64,000 nucleotides of DNA from Nitrobacter hamburgensis X14 (GCF_000013885.1 NC_007964.1:3768001-3832000); one strand, 5' to 3'; positions 8,486 to 19,169 are shown, numbered from the stretch's first letter. Numbers and translations: made by a program. The notes: generated by a model from the sequence alone, not told the origin.

Positions 8486-8860
8486 TCAGGTCAGATGGCG
8501 GACCAGCGCGAGACCGGCAAACAAGCCTACGACCGCGAGAACGACCGATCCGATCGCATAGAGGGCAGCGAGACCGATCTCGCCGCGCTCGTATAGCAGT
8601 GCGGTATCGAGCGAGAATGCCGAGAAGGTGGTGTAACCGCCGAGAACGCCGGTCATCACGAACAGCCGCCACGGCTGCGCGGCGCTGCCCCTGAATGCAA
8701 GATAGCCGGCAATCAGACCCATCACGACCGATCCCGAAACATTGATGAGAAATGTGCCGAACGGAAAGTGTGTGCCGAAAGCGCGGGCGCAGATCATGTT
8801 GACAGCGTGGCGCACGGTCGCGCCGAGACCGCCGCCGACAAAAACCAGGAGATAGTTCAT
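8486..8860 (-). CDS. crcB: Fluoride ion channel CrcB/Fluc
   Basis: 124-aa, four-helix fluoride exporter subunit that works as a dual-topology dimer. The motifs GGGLGATVRHAVN, FGTFLINVSGSVVMG and GVLGGYTTFSAFSLDTALL carry the conserved Asn and the FSAFS Phe-box residues that line the pore. Length is standard. No fluoride riboswitch core is visible in the upstream bases 8861-8928. It stands alone, with a repeat region between it and sodB. Confidence 0.95.
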   Translation of the reverse strand: MNYLLVFVGGGLGATVRHAVNMICARAFGTHFPFGTFLINVSGSVVMGLIAGYLAFRGSAAQPWRLFVMTGVLGGYTTFSAFSLDTALLYERGEIGLAALYAIGSVVLAVVGLFAGLALVRHLT

Positions 8861-8928
8861 CGTTTGTCCCCGCCATCGAGGCGACGCATCGGCAATCGCA
8901 TCGTTTTGCCGAAAACCGTTAGATCACG

Positions 8929-9034
8929 ATGATTTTGGATCGACTCGATCCAAAATCATGAACGTGATCGATTCCAATATTTTAGAGCGGGATGCGGGCG
9001 GAAAACCGCTGCACACTTTTCCTCATCCCGCTCT
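8929..9034. repeat. Compound palindromic repeat (perfect 15-bp arms plus a second hairpin)
   Basis: ATGATTTTGGATCGA (8929-8943) and TCGATCCAAAATCAT (8945-8959) are perfectly complementary with a one-base spacer. A second element at 8984-9034 is bounded by AGAGCGGGAT and ATCCCGCTCT. The whole looks like a dispersed intergenic element; it lies in the gap between crcB and the sodB terminator. Confidence 0.7.
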
Positions 9035-9078
9035 TTGCGGCAAGACGGAGGACCGCCGCCACGCGTTCAGGGCCGACG

Positions 9079-9109
9079 AAAAAAGGCGGCACCGTCGTGC
9101 CGCCTTTTT
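9079..9109 (-). terminator. Rho-independent terminator of sodB
   Basis: The stem GGCGGCAC/GTGCCGCC (9085-9092 with 9097-9104) is flanked by six A on the left and five T on the right, so it can work on both strands. It lies 28 bases past the sodB stop codon. Confidence 0.85.
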
Positions 9110-9136
9110 GAGTTTCCACATTCGCCCGCGCGATTA

Positions 9137-9736
9137 TCAGCCGGCCTTGGAGAACAGTTCGTCGACGTAGTCCCAGTTCACCAGATTATCGAGGAACGCC
9201 TTGAGATAATCGGGGCGACGATTGCGGTAGTCGATGTAATAGGAGTGCTCCCAGACGTCGCAGCCGAGAATCGGTGTAGCGCCTTGAACCAGCGGACTTT
9301 CGGCGTTCGCCGTCTTGGACACCTGGAGCTTGCCGTTCTTCACTTGCAGCCACGCCCAACCCGAACCGAACTGTCCGGCGCCGGCCGCGACGAAATCGGC
9401 TTTGAACTTGTCCAGACTGGTGAAATCCTCGATGATCTTCTTCTCCAGACGGCCGGGCAGTTTGTTGCCGCCGCCGTTCGGCTTCATCCATTTCCAGAAA
9501 TGCAGATGGTTGTAGTGCTGACCCGCGTTGTTGAAGACTGACGGGTTCTTGCCGTGCGCCGCCCTGACGATGTCCTCAAGCGATTTCCCCTCGTACTCGG
9601 TCCCCTTGAGCGCGTTATTGCCGTTGGTCACATAAGCCTGATGATGCTTATCGTGATGATATTCCAAGGTTTCCTTGGACATATAGGGCGCGAGCGCGTC
9701 ATGGGCGTAAGGCAGGTCCGGAAGCGTGAAGGTCAT
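9137..9736 (-). CDS. sodB: Fe/Mn superoxide dismutase (Fe type)
   Basis: 199 aa, cytosolic. Metal ligands are visible: His in YHHDKHHQAYV, His in NNAGQHYNHLHFW, and Asp and His in CDVWEHSYYIDY. The NAGQHYNH context with Gln in the first half and FGSGWAWL fit Fe-dependent SodB, although cambialistic activity cannot be excluded. It dismutates superoxide. The start ATG at 9736 is preceded by a purine-rich stretch. Its own terminator (9079-9109) makes it monocistronic. Confidence 0.95.
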   Translation of the reverse strand: MTFTLPDLPYAHDALAPYMSKETLEYHHDKHHQAYVTNGNNALKGTEYEGKSLEDIVRAAHGKNPSVFNNAGQHYNHLHFWKWMKPNGGGNKLPGRLEKKIIEDFTSLDKFKADFVAAGAGQFGSGWAWLQVKNGKLQVSKTANAESPLVQGATPILGCDVWEHSYYIDYRNRRPDYLKAFLDNLVNWDYVDELFSKAG

Positions 9737-10098
9737 GGGTTATTGTCCGAATTATAGGAGATTAAAGGGGGGCCTGACAGGATCCCCCCGACCAGGGGCT
9801 CTCGGCCAGTACATGCTACAATAGCCGTTACATACCATAACATAAGAGTGGTCAACGCTGAGTATCTAGTCTTGCAGGCTGCGTATTCATGAGATGCACG
9901 GCTGGCCGCCAACATCAGCTTGCTACCCGAAGCTGCCGACGCTGTTGCGGCTCGCGATCTGACCGTGGCGATGTCCGGCGGTGCCGGCAGGGCAATCGCT
10001 GAGGCATCCTGTCGCGACCGAACACGGCTTCGCCGCCCATATGACGTTGCAAGACCCGGTTTTTTTGTTATGCACACCGGATATCTCCGGAGGTTGTC
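9737..10098. other. Intergenic region between sodB and the DUF2147 gene
   Basis: 362 bases without a convincing gene. It must contain the sodB promoter; no classical Fur box or other operator was recognised. Confidence 0.5.
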
Positions 10099-10536
10099 AT
10101 GCTCGTGCGATCTGGTTTTGCGATTGCAATCCTTGCCGTCCTGTTATCTGCTGCCGACGCACAGACACCGGCCGACCCCACCGGCATCTGGTTGACACAA
10201 GCCGGTGACGCCAAAGTCCGTGTCAGCAGATGCCGCGACGGAATTTGCGGCGTTGTGGTCTGGTTGCGCAGCCCGATCGATCCCGCGACCGGAAGGCCGG
10301 CCGTCGACGACAAGAATCGCAACCCGGCGCTGGCCAGGCGACCGATGATCGGGCTGCCGCTGTTCCATGGCATGTCGCAAAGCGGCCCGAACAAATGGTC
10401 CGGCACGATCTACAACGCCGATGACGGCAACACCTACGCCAGCAACGTCTCTGTCGCGGGACCCGGCGCGCTACGCGTCGAAGGCTGCGTCGGCGTGTTG
10501 TGCAGCGGAGAAATGTGGACACGTTCCCGCCGCTGA
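10099..10536 (+). CDS. DUF2147 exported protein
   Basis: 145 aa. A signal peptide (about residues 1-21, MLVRSGFAIAILAVLLSAADA) precedes the DUF2147 domain: DPTGIWLTQAGDAKVRVSRC near the start, then NKWSGTIYNADDGNTYASNVSV, then LRVEGCVGVLCSGEMWTR. Two Cys pairs (CRDGICG and CVGVLC) could form disulfides in the periplasm. A strong site, GGAGG, lies 7-8 bases before the ATG at 10099. DUF2147 proteins have no agreed biochemical function. The gene appears to be a single unit. Confidence 0.85.
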   Translation: MLVRSGFAIAILAVLLSAADAQTPADPTGIWLTQAGDAKVRVSRCRDGICGVVVWLRSPIDPATGRPAVDDKNRNPALARRPMIGLPLFHGMSQSGPNKWSGTIYNADDGNTYASNVSVAGPGALRVEGCVGVLCSGEMWTRSRR

Positions 10537-10551
10537 AGAACAGGACCAACC

Positions 10552-10694
10552 CTAGAGTCTTTGGAGTCTTTTCCGCTTCTGATAGAATTCAGGAGCGAGG
10601 CTCCATGGTTTTGATCTGGCGCGTTTTCTTTACGCGAACCAGTATCCATCCTCGGGTCAAGCCCGAGGACATGCTTCGCTCGAAAGCGCTATAG
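10552..10694 (+). repeat. Dispersed repeat, family A (long form, copy 2)
   Basis: It starts CTAGAGTC, carries TTCCGCTTCTGATAGAATTC and the GCGTTTTCTTTACGCGAACC core, and ends CGAAAGCGCTATAG. This long form includes an extra internal hairpin (CCTCGGGTC/AAGCCCGAGG) that copies 1, 8 and 9 lack. Confidence 0.85.
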
Positions 10695-10702
10695 CACCGC
10701 CC

Positions 10703-13204
10703 TCAAAGCCTTGCAGCGCGCAGCCGCAGCGCGTTGCCGACGACGCTCACCGACGACAGCGCCATCGCCGCCGCCGCCACGATCGGGGACAGCAGCAGGC
10801 CGAAGATCGGATAGAGAACTCCGGCCGCGATCGGAATGCCGGCGGCGTTGTAGATGAAGGCGAAGAACAGGTTCTGCCGGATATTGCGCATTGTCGCCTC
10901 GGAGAGACGGCGGGCGCGAACGATCCCCATGAGATCGCCCCTGAGCAGCGTCACGCCGGCGCTCTCCATGGCGATGTCGGTCCCGGTGCCCATGGCGATG
11001 CCGACATCGGCGAAGGCGAGCGCCGGCGCATCATTGATGCCGTCTCCCGCCATCGCTACGACATGCCCCTCATTCTGAAGTCGGGCGACGACGGCGCTCT
11101 TCTGCTCGGGCAGAACATCCGCCTCGACATCGGCGATGCCAAGCTGCTTTGCTACCGCGTTGGCGGTGGTGCGATTGTCGCCGGTCAGCATGATGACCTT
11201 GATGCCGTCGCCTGCCAGCGCTTTCAGGGCGGCCGGCGTCGACGGCTTAACGGGATCGGCGATCGCGAGCAGACCGGCGAGCCGCCCGTCGACGGCGACG
11301 TTGATGACGGTAGCGCCGCCGGCGCGCAGTTGTTCGGCCCGGTCCTGCATGGCCTGCGCCGCAACGCCGCGCGATTCCAAAAACAATGCCGAACCGATCA
11401 GCACCGCCCTGCCCTCGACCTTTCCGGTCACGCCCTTGCCAGCCGGAGCGTCGAACTCCTGCACCGCGCTCAACGGCAGATCGCGTTGCCTTGCCGCGGC
11501 CACGATGGCGTCCGCCAGCGGATGTTCGCTGGATCGCTCGACGCTCGCGGCAAGACGCAGCAGGTCGTCTTTCTGAAAACCTTCCGCAGCCTCGATGGCA
11601 ACGAGCCTGGGCCTGCCCTCGGTCAAGGTGCCGGTCTTGTCAACCACCAGCGTGTCGACCTTCTCCATGCGCTCGAGCGCTTCGGCGTTCCTGATCAGGA
11701 CGCCGGCCTGCGCGCCACGCCCGACGCCCACCATGATCGACATCGGCGTCGCGAGTCCGAGCGCGCATGGGCAGGCGATGATCAGCACGCTCACCGCTGC
11801 AACCAGGCCGAACGCCAGACGCGGCTCGGGTCCGACGAAGGCCCAGACCGCGAATGCCACAACGGCCGCAGCGATCACGGCGGGCACGAACCAGCCGGCC
11901 ACCTGATCGGCCAGACGCTGGATCGGCGCGCGGGACCGCTGCGCCTGCGCGACCATCTGCACGATCCGGGACAAGAGCGTATCGCGGCCGACTTTTTCGG
12001 CCTGCATGACGAAGCTGCCGGACCGGTTGATGGTGCCGGCGATCACGCTGGCGCCCGCCTCTTTGCTGACCGGCATGGATTCGCCGGTCACCATGGATTC
12101 ATCGAGCGACGATCGGCCCTCGGCGATGACGCCGTCCACCGGCACCTTCTCGCCGGGGCGAACCCGCAGCCGGTCGCCGACAGCCACATCGTCGAGCGCC
12201 ACGTCGTGGTCCGCGCCCGACAGATCGACGCGGCGCGCGGTCTTCGGCGCGAGATCGAGCAGCGCCTTGATCGCACCCGACGTTGCCTCACGCGCGTGCA
12301 GCTCAAGCACCTGCCCGAGCAGCACCAGGATCGTGATGACCGCCGCTGCCTCGAAATAGACCGCGACCGCACCGTCGTGTCCGCGAAAGGCCGGCGGGAA
12401 CATCGCAGGCACAAAGGTAGCGGCAAGACTGTAGATATAAGCAACACCGGTGCCCATCGCGATCAGCGTGAACATGTTGAGGTTGCGGGTCATCAGCGAC
12501 TGCCAGCCGCGCACGAAGAACGGCCAGCCGGCCCAGATCACCACCGGCGTCGCAAACGCGAGCTGAATCCAGTTCGACAGCGTTTGCCCGATCCAGCCAT
12601 GCGTTCCGACAATATGCCCGCCCATGTCCAGCGCGATCACAGGCACAGCGAGGATCAACCCGATCCAGAACCGGCGTGACATATCCGCGAGTTCGGGATT
12701 TGGCTTGTCGTCCAGCGACACCAGCTCGGGCTCCAGCGCCATGCCGCAGATCGGACAGGGGCCGGGGCCGACCTGGCGAACTTCCGGATGCATCGGACAG
12801 GTGTAGATGGTGCCTTCGGGCACATCCGCCGGCGGTGGAGTTTTGAACTTGGAAGTCTTGGGCTTGTCGAGATACGACTGCGGCGCCGCGGCGAATTTGG
12901 TCCGGCAACCGGCGGAGCAGAAATGATAGATCGTGCCGTGATGATCGAAGCGATGCTTGCTGGTTTGCGGATCGACGGTCATGCCGCAGACGGGATCGAG
13001 AACCTTTCCATCATTCGTGTCGGCCGCGTGACCATGGTGATGCTCGTGATGATGTGCGTGCGCGCCGTGGGCATGGGCGGTCGCAGCTTCCCCGCCGCAG
13101 CAGTTCGACCCGCTTGATGCGCGGGCGGATGATGCGGGCTGCGCCTCGGCCGCGCAGCCGCAGTCGTTTCCATTTTTGGACTCTGCCTGCCCTGCTGTGC
13201 TCAT
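10703..13204 (-). CDS. copA: Copper-exporting P1B-type ATPase with YHS and heavy-metal-binding N-terminal domains
   Basis: 833 aa. The N-terminus is Cys- and His-rich (NDCGCAAEA, SNCCGGEA, HAHGAHAHHHEHHHGH). A YHS domain follows (DPVCGMTVDPQTSKHRF), then a CxxC-type heavy-metal domain (CPMHPEV...GPCPICGMALEP). The pump core shows the TGES loop (VTGESMPVSKEAG), the membrane metal site CPC (IIACPCALGLATP), the phosphorylated Asp in DKTGTLTEGRP, the HP motif (SSEHPLADA) and GDGINDAPAL. It drives Cu(I) from the cytosol. The start at 13204 avoids a 32-residue upstream run crossing the operator. It diverges from csoR, with the CsoR-type operator between them. Confidence 0.93.
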   Translation of the reverse strand: MSTAGQAESKNGNDCGCAAEAQPASSARASSGSNCCGGEAATAHAHGAHAHHHEHHHGHAADTNDGKVLDPVCGMTVDPQTSKHRFDHHGTIYHFCSAGCRTKFAAAPQSYLDKPKTSKFKTPPPADVPEGTIYTCPMHPEVRQVGPGPCPICGMALEPELVSLDDKPNPELADMSRRFWIGLILAVPVIALDMGGHIVGTHGWIGQTLSNWIQLAFATPVVIWAGWPFFVRGWQSLMTRNLNMFTLIAMGTGVAYIYSLAATFVPAMFPPAFRGHDGAVAVYFEAAAVITILVLLGQVLELHAREATSGAIKALLDLAPKTARRVDLSGADHDVALDDVAVGDRLRVRPGEKVPVDGVIAEGRSSLDESMVTGESMPVSKEAGASVIAGTINRSGSFVMQAEKVGRDTLLSRIVQMVAQAQRSRAPIQRLADQVAGWFVPAVIAAAVVAFAVWAFVGPEPRLAFGLVAAVSVLIIACPCALGLATPMSIMVGVGRGAQAGVLIRNAEALERMEKVDTLVVDKTGTLTEGRPRLVAIEAAEGFQKDDLLRLAASVERSSEHPLADAIVAAARQRDLPLSAVQEFDAPAGKGVTGKVEGRAVLIGSALFLESRGVAAQAMQDRAEQLRAGGATVINVAVDGRLAGLLAIADPVKPSTPAALKALAGDGIKVIMLTGDNRTTANAVAKQLGIADVEADVLPEQKSAVVARLQNEGHVVAMAGDGINDAPALAFADVGIAMGTGTDIAMESAGVTLLRGDLMGIVRARRLSEATMRNIRQNLFFAFIYNAAGIPIAAGVLYPIFGLLLSPIVAAAAMALSSVSVVGNALRLRAARL

Positions 13205-13232
13205 CCGGATCTCCGCAATCGGCCTTGCAGTG

Positions 13233-13251
13233 TATACCCTGGTGGGGTATA
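13233..13251. promoter_or_regulatory. CsoR-type operator between copA and csoR
   Basis: The inverted repeat TATACCC-N5-GGGTATA has a GC-tract centre, as in known CsoR/RcnR-family operators. It lies in the 55-base gap between the two divergent start codons (13204 and 13260), so CsoR likely represses both genes until Cu(I) binds. Confidence 0.8.
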
Positions 13252-13259
13252 TAGACCCC

Positions 13260-13535
13260 ATGCGCGACAATATCAAGATATCCTGCCGGAAGCGCCTCAA
13301 CCGGATCGAAGGTCAGGTGCGCGGCCTGTCCCGAATGGTGGAGGAAGACCGCTATTGCATCGACATCGTGACGCAGATCTCAGCCGTGCGCGCTGCGCTG
13401 CGGCGCGTCGAGGAGGAAGTGCTGAAGGATCACGTGGCGCATTGCGTCGAGCACGCGATCACAAGCGGCGACAAGGCCGATCAGCGCCGCAAGATCACCG
13501 AGTTGATGGCCGTCATCGAGCGGGCGAACAGGTAG
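13260..13535 (+). CDS. csoR: Copper-sensing CsoR-family repressor
   Basis: 91-aa all-helical DUF156 protein. The Cu(I) ligand set Cys-His-Cys is present: C33 (RYCIDIVTQISA), H58 and C62 (DHVAHCVEH). The conserved DNA-contact segment CRKRLNRIEGQVRGL is at 9-23. The Cys-His-Cys set separates it from RcnR (Ni/Co) and FrmR (formaldehyde) relatives. I chose the ATG at 13260 (MRDNIKIS), not an upstream start that would read through the operator. It should repress itself and the divergent copA gene. Confidence 0.92.
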   Translation: MRDNIKISCRKRLNRIEGQVRGLSRMVEEDRYCIDIVTQISAVRAALRRVEEEVLKDHVAHCVEHAITSGDKADQRRKITELMAVIERANR

Positions 13536-14140
13536 TTTAAGGGAATATCACCGACGGCCCCACCGCGGCCGGGCAGCTCAACAGGCGATCATCATCGCCG
13601 ACCGGCGTTTTCCATGACCGGGCAAAGCGCCGGCCGAATAAGGGCTGAAGGACCTTCGGCGCCAGATACGCCGCCCCTCAATTTGTCTCATCGGCGCCGA
13701 CGGCAAACAAATAGACGTCGACACGTCCGGGGCCGAGGTGAAGCGGACCGACCGGGAGACCATCGCGATGAACGCCATAGTGGACGACGAACGCGATAAG
13801 CGTCTGTCTTCCAGCGTGTGATGAGGGAGTTGAGTATCTGGACGAAGTCGCGAAGCTGTCAGGACAGCATAGCAGCTCCGAAGTCAACGAAGGGCGAGTA
13901 GTGTGGAATGAGGTCTTTTACGCTGAGGCTTTTGATTTCAGCAGCGAGATAAACCTTTGCCGAGGCGAGCCGGCCAGCGGTCTGGCCGTCTCGAGAAACG
14001 ATCGCCAAGCGTGCGGCGGGGAACGTTTTTCGTGCGCGACAGTGACTCCTGAAACCGCACCCTTGCTCCCGTTCGCTCTCAAGACTCGTCTTGACTGCTC
14101 CGCCACCGGTCAGCTCAGTACATCCGTGAACTGCCAGTCA
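13536..14140. other. 605-base gap without a recognisable gene
   Basis: Short open frames exist on both strands (for example one around 13680-13890 on the minus strand), but none has a convincing ribosome-binding site or a recognisable domain. The stretch may be a decayed gene. Confidence 0.4.
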
Positions 14141-14350
14141 TTACCTTAGCGACAGATTTTCTGCGCTCGCCTTTCCACGCATCTTGTCGGTCTTGGTTTC
14201 GAACGACACCTTTTGACCTTCTCCAAGACCGTTCAGCCCGGCGCGCTGAACCGCGCTGATGTGCACGAACACGTCGTTGCCGCCACCATCCGGCTGGATA
14301 AATCCAAAACCCTTTTGGCTGTTAAACCACTTTACCGTACCTGTAGACAT
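14141..14350 (-). CDS. cspA: Cold-shock domain protein (CspA family)
   Basis: 69 aa, a single cold-shock OB fold. RNP1 (KGFGFIQP) and RNP2 (VFVHISAV) are both present after the typical MSTGTVKWFNSQ start. It binds single-stranded RNA or DNA and can melt RNA structure. The start ATG at 14350 has a purine-rich GGAGAAGA site upstream. The 5' region is only about 80 bases before the end of an IS630 copy, with a strong hairpin in between, so its promoter may have been displaced. Confidence 0.95.
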   Translation of the reverse strand: MSTGTVKWFNSQKGFGFIQPDGGGNDVFVHISAVQRAGLNGLGEGQKVSFETKTDKMRGKASAENLSLR

Positions 14351-14372
14351 TCTCTTCTCCGCATCATCATAA

Positions 14373-14410
14373 AGAAAAGCCCGCGCTGTCCACCCAGGCG
14401 GACAGCGCGG
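14373..14410 (-). terminator. GC-rich hairpin with T-run upstream of cspA
   Basis: CCGCGCTGTCC (14381-14391) pairs perfectly with GGACAGCGCGG (14400-14410); on the minus strand it is followed by GCTTTTC. It could be a terminator for upstream transcription or part of a structured cspA 5' leader. Confidence 0.55.
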
Positions 14411-14432
14411 AAAGTTCTGGTTGGGAACGCTA

Positions 14433-15482
14433 GAGCCTCGGGTAGTCAATTGAATCCGTATCCTGCGGCTTTGAAGTAGTTTGAGCACTCTTGCGGAGAG
14501 AAGAGCGCGCAGATGTTGCCGATGGCTTTCCAGAGAGCGTCGATGGTTCTGGCTGCGGCGGCTCGCAGATGAGCTTTCAGTTTTGCGAAGGCCATTTCGA
14601 TGGGATTGAGATCCGGGCTGTAGGGCGGCAGGAACAGGAGCCACGCGCCCCGTGCGCGGATGGCTTTTTCGGCCTTCTCGCTCTTGTGGCTGGAGAGATT
14701 ATCCAGGATGACGACATCACCGGGCCTGAGGGCGGGCGCGAGTTGGGTGTCGACATAGGTCTCGAAGATGATCCGGTTCATTGGGGCATCGATAACCCAG
14801 GGGGCGACGAGGCCATCGCACTTGAGGCCTGCTACGAAGGTCTGCGTTCCCCAGTGACCGAATGGAGCCTTGCTGTTCAGCCGCGTTCCTTTCAGCGATC
14901 GTCCACGCTGGCGAACCATCTTGGTGGTGGTGCCGGTTTCGTCAATGAAGATCAGCCGCTCGCGCTGCTTGCGCATGATGGGCTGGCGGCCTGCTTTCCA
15001 TTCGGCCCGAGCCTTGACCAGTTCAGGCCTGTCTTGTTCGCTGGCCCGCAGAGTTTTTTTTGAAGCTGAGCCCGCAGGCGATCAAGAACTTCGACAGGTT
15101 CGACGGGTCTGCTTTGACGCCCTTGGCCTTGGCGAGTTTTTCCGCCAGTTCAGGCATGGTGATGTCGCTCTCGGCCGCGACTGTCGCAAGAATGAAGTCG
15201 CGGTGCTGACCGAGTTTGCCATGCCGGAACCCGCCACGCGGACGCGGATCGACCCGACCCGTCTCCCGCCAGCGCCGCATCAGGTTCACCGCAAAAGATA
15301 CCGAAGTCCCAAAACGGGCAGCAGCCCCATGGCACGAGTTCCCCGCCTCGACATAGGCAACAACACGCTCACGCAGATCGTTCGACAAAGGATGCGGCAT
15401 GGCAAATCACCCCCGCAGACTTTGAATCACCTTGAGCCTCGTTTGTGAATCCGCCGCGATTCCAAATGATCGCCCGACGCTC
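14433..15482 (-). mobile_element. IS630-family insertion sequence (about 1,050 bp)
   Basis: Imperfect terminal inverted repeats: the left end reads GAGCCTCGGGTAGTCAATT and the complement of the right end reads GAGCGTCGGGCGATCATTT. TA lies directly outside each end (14431-14432 and 15483-15484), the target duplication known for IS630. The transposase is in two frames (see next entry). Confidence 0.9.
14446..15400 (-). CDS. IS630 transposase in two frames (frameshift at an A8 run)
   Basis: The upstream frame (15023-15400, 125 aa) has the helix-turn-helix part: MPHPLSNDLRERVVAYVEAG, then GAAARFGTSVSFAVNLMRRWRETG. The downstream frame (14446 to about 15060) has the DDE catalytic part: FIDETGTTT, VVILDNLSSHKS and LPPYSPDLNPIEMAFAKLK, giving D, D and E. 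The frames meet at a run of eight A on the coding strand (15054-15061). Skipping one base there yields SFKKTLRASEQDRPEL, the usual IS630 sequence. It could be expressed by programmed slippage, as in some IS630 members, or be inactivated by one extra A. Confidence 0.85.
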
Positions 15483-15762
15483 TAGCGACTTGGACTGGTC
15501 ACCACCGCCTTGCGGCGGATACGGACGGAAGGGGAACCTTTCCCACCGGCGTATTCGTGTGAATATAGCGCAATACCTCGAAATTGTATAGCTGAATTTC
15601 GCATGGTCATGACATCAGCCGGCGAAGCGCGAGCAGCACGATTGCCGCCACGATCACGATCGCCGCCTGCCATTTTATGCATGGACATCTCTACATCGGC
15701 TACGATATATTCTATAAAATATAACGAATGGAGCACCAAAAAGCGAAAACCGGAGGAACCGC

Positions 15763-15963
15763 GTGTCGCAATTCTCACCGGAATTTATCCGAACACTATG
15801 CGCAGCTCTTGATGATGCTGCCATCCAAATCCAGTCAGATTCCTCAACCAAGGCATTCATGGCAGAACAGATTCTAAAGGCTGCAGCGGATGGTGTTTAT
15901 CGCCGAGAGGATCTGACCGGCATCGCCGTTAAGGCAGCCCGGATGAAAGCTGATCGCCTCTAA
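15763..15963 (+). CDS. Small conserved-type hypothetical protein
   Basis: 66 aa from a GTG at 15763 with a good GGAGGA site about 8 bases upstream. The sequence is soluble and helical (SPEFIRTLCAALDDAAIQIQ, AFMAEQILKAAADGVYRREDLTGIAVKAARM) with no membrane span or metal motif. The regular amphipathic pattern, the strong ribosome-binding site and codon use like its neighbours argue that it is real. No function can be assigned. Confidence 0.7.
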   Translation: MSQFSPEFIRTLCAALDDAAIQIQSDSSTKAFMAEQILKAAADGVYRREDLTGIAVKAARMKADRL

Positions 15964-15970
15964 CGAGGTG

Positions 15971-16050
15971 TCTATGGCGTTTTCGAGCGAAGCATGTCCT
16001 CGGGCTTGACCCAAGGATGGATACCGGTTCGCGTGAAGAAAACGCTCTAA
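15971..16050 (-). repeat. Dispersed repeat, family A (long form, inverted, copy 3)
   Basis: Read on the minus strand it has the GCGTTTTCTTCACGCGAACC core, the internal CCTTGGGTC/AAGCCCGAGG hairpin and the GCTTCGCTCGAAAACGCC end. It begins right after the stop codon of the 66-aa gene. Confidence 0.8.
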
Positions 16051-16087
16051 TTGAGAGCTCTATGCCCTCACCTATCCGGAGGGATCC

Positions 16088-16201
16088 ATGGCTGACGCAA
16101 ACGGCAATCATTCCTGGCCTCACCCGGGCAACGAGCGCAAACCATCGATGGCGGAGCGCTTCCTCTCCTATGTCAAACGGTTCTGTCCGTATTTGACCTG
16201 A
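16088..16201 (+). CDS. Possible 37-aa peptide
   Basis: The ATG at 16088 has GGAGGG 5 bases upstream, and the frame encodes MADANGNHSWPHPGNERK followed by PSMAERFLSYVKRFCPYLT. The basic amphipathic C-terminal half and the near-ideal ribosome-binding site suggest a translated small gene. It has no recognised family. It lies between repeat copy 3 and the 3' end of recQ. Confidence 0.45.
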   Translation: MADANGNHSWPHPGNERKPSMAERFLSYVKRFCPYLT

Positions 16202-16283
16202 AGGTCCGGAGCGGTTTCCACCCTGCCCGACATAGAAAGCCACGCAACCGGATTTGTGGCCGCACGGTCCCGCCGCCACCTCG

Positions 16284-18083
<1,800 letters not shown>

Positions 18084-18712
18084 CGGCGTCAGCAGGAAGA
18101 ATCATGGAGATATCCTTCATAGCAGCTTCGCCGTGATGGCGATCATTGATGCGCCTTTCCGTCCGTCGCCTTGCAACAAGGCACCAGCAGCAGACACTTA
18201 GCGTATTGTGTAGACAACTGGAAGGGCCGATAGCTGACCGACTGCTTTCAGGGCGAATAGAGCGGACTTTGGGGCCGAGCATCGCAATCGCGGCGCTGGC
18301 CTGCACCTCGCTAATAAGATGCGACGCTTCGATATCTCATGGGAGCGACCGTTAATCGATCATAGCCGATCGGCCCATCCTCATATCCGAGCGGTGCTGG
18401 TCCAAGTAATGCGTGGCGGCGACCAGGAAGACAGCGGCAAACGTCGTAGTTGCACCTTAATCAGTCACAGACCCAAGCCCATCACCGAGAGTCGGCCGCA
18501 TTTCGCAGGGTCTGAAACAAGCTTTTGTGCCGGATCGACGCAGGCAAAATCGCGGCTCCTCCGCGCGCGCCGGGATCCGATTGATCGAGCAGCCTGGTCG
18601 GGAGTGAGTGAGATCATCGCAGCCAAACTCCGCAGATTCTACGCTGCGATTGTCCTCCGGGTGCTTCACGGCGCTTTCACGAGTCAATTTTCGGCGACAG
18701 AAACCAGAAAGC
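18084..18712. other. Intergenic region between recQ and tRNA-fMet
   Basis: About 630 bases. It holds the recQ promoter region on the left. I see no gene with a credible start or domain; short open frames here are not supported. Confidence 0.4.
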
Positions 18713-18747
18713 AAAAGCCCCTGAAAACATCATGTTTTCAGGGGCTT
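18713..18747 (-). terminator. Terminator of tRNA-fMet
   Basis: A 16-bp stem, AAGCCCCTGAAAACAT with ATGTTTTCAGGGGCTT, followed on the minus strand by TTTT. It lies 7 bases past the tRNA CCA end. Confidence 0.9.
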
Positions 18748-18753
18748 AGCGAC

Positions 18754-18830
<77 letters not shown>

Positions 18831-19165
18831 CTAAGCTTCTGCGCGCCTTCGAACATCCATGTCGGGTGGTACTTCATCGGCACTCGAGGCGCCGATCAAT
18901 TCCGTCCTTAGGATCCTGAGAAGGCGACCCGAGCAAAACGCTCGCAGCGCGAAACGTATGTACCAACACAGGTTTGCTTTGGAAAGGGCTGCAGCTCATA
19001 TTTTCTGAGTTTTGTGACCGGAGACCCATTACCGTCTTGGCCATCCCGCGCAGTTATCTTCCACATTTATAGTTGGCTTTATCTCGATTACCCGGAATCA
19101 ATCCGGGCTCCGACACGCGCGGGCGTGACCGTTCGAAGAACGGCACCGCATCCGCTCGCCTACGC
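18831..19165. other. Intergenic region between tRNA-fMet and the IS5-type element
   Basis: 335 bases upstream of the tRNA. It must include the tRNA promoter; no gene seen. Confidence 0.4.
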
Positions 19166-19169
19166 CTAG

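Noticed and set aside
8861..8928. Fluoride riboswitch before crcB
   Set aside because: The conserved riboswitch core is not visible in the short leader.
11063..12679. 538-codon plus-strand frame
   Set aside because: Antisense to the copper ATPase, with shadow-type composition.
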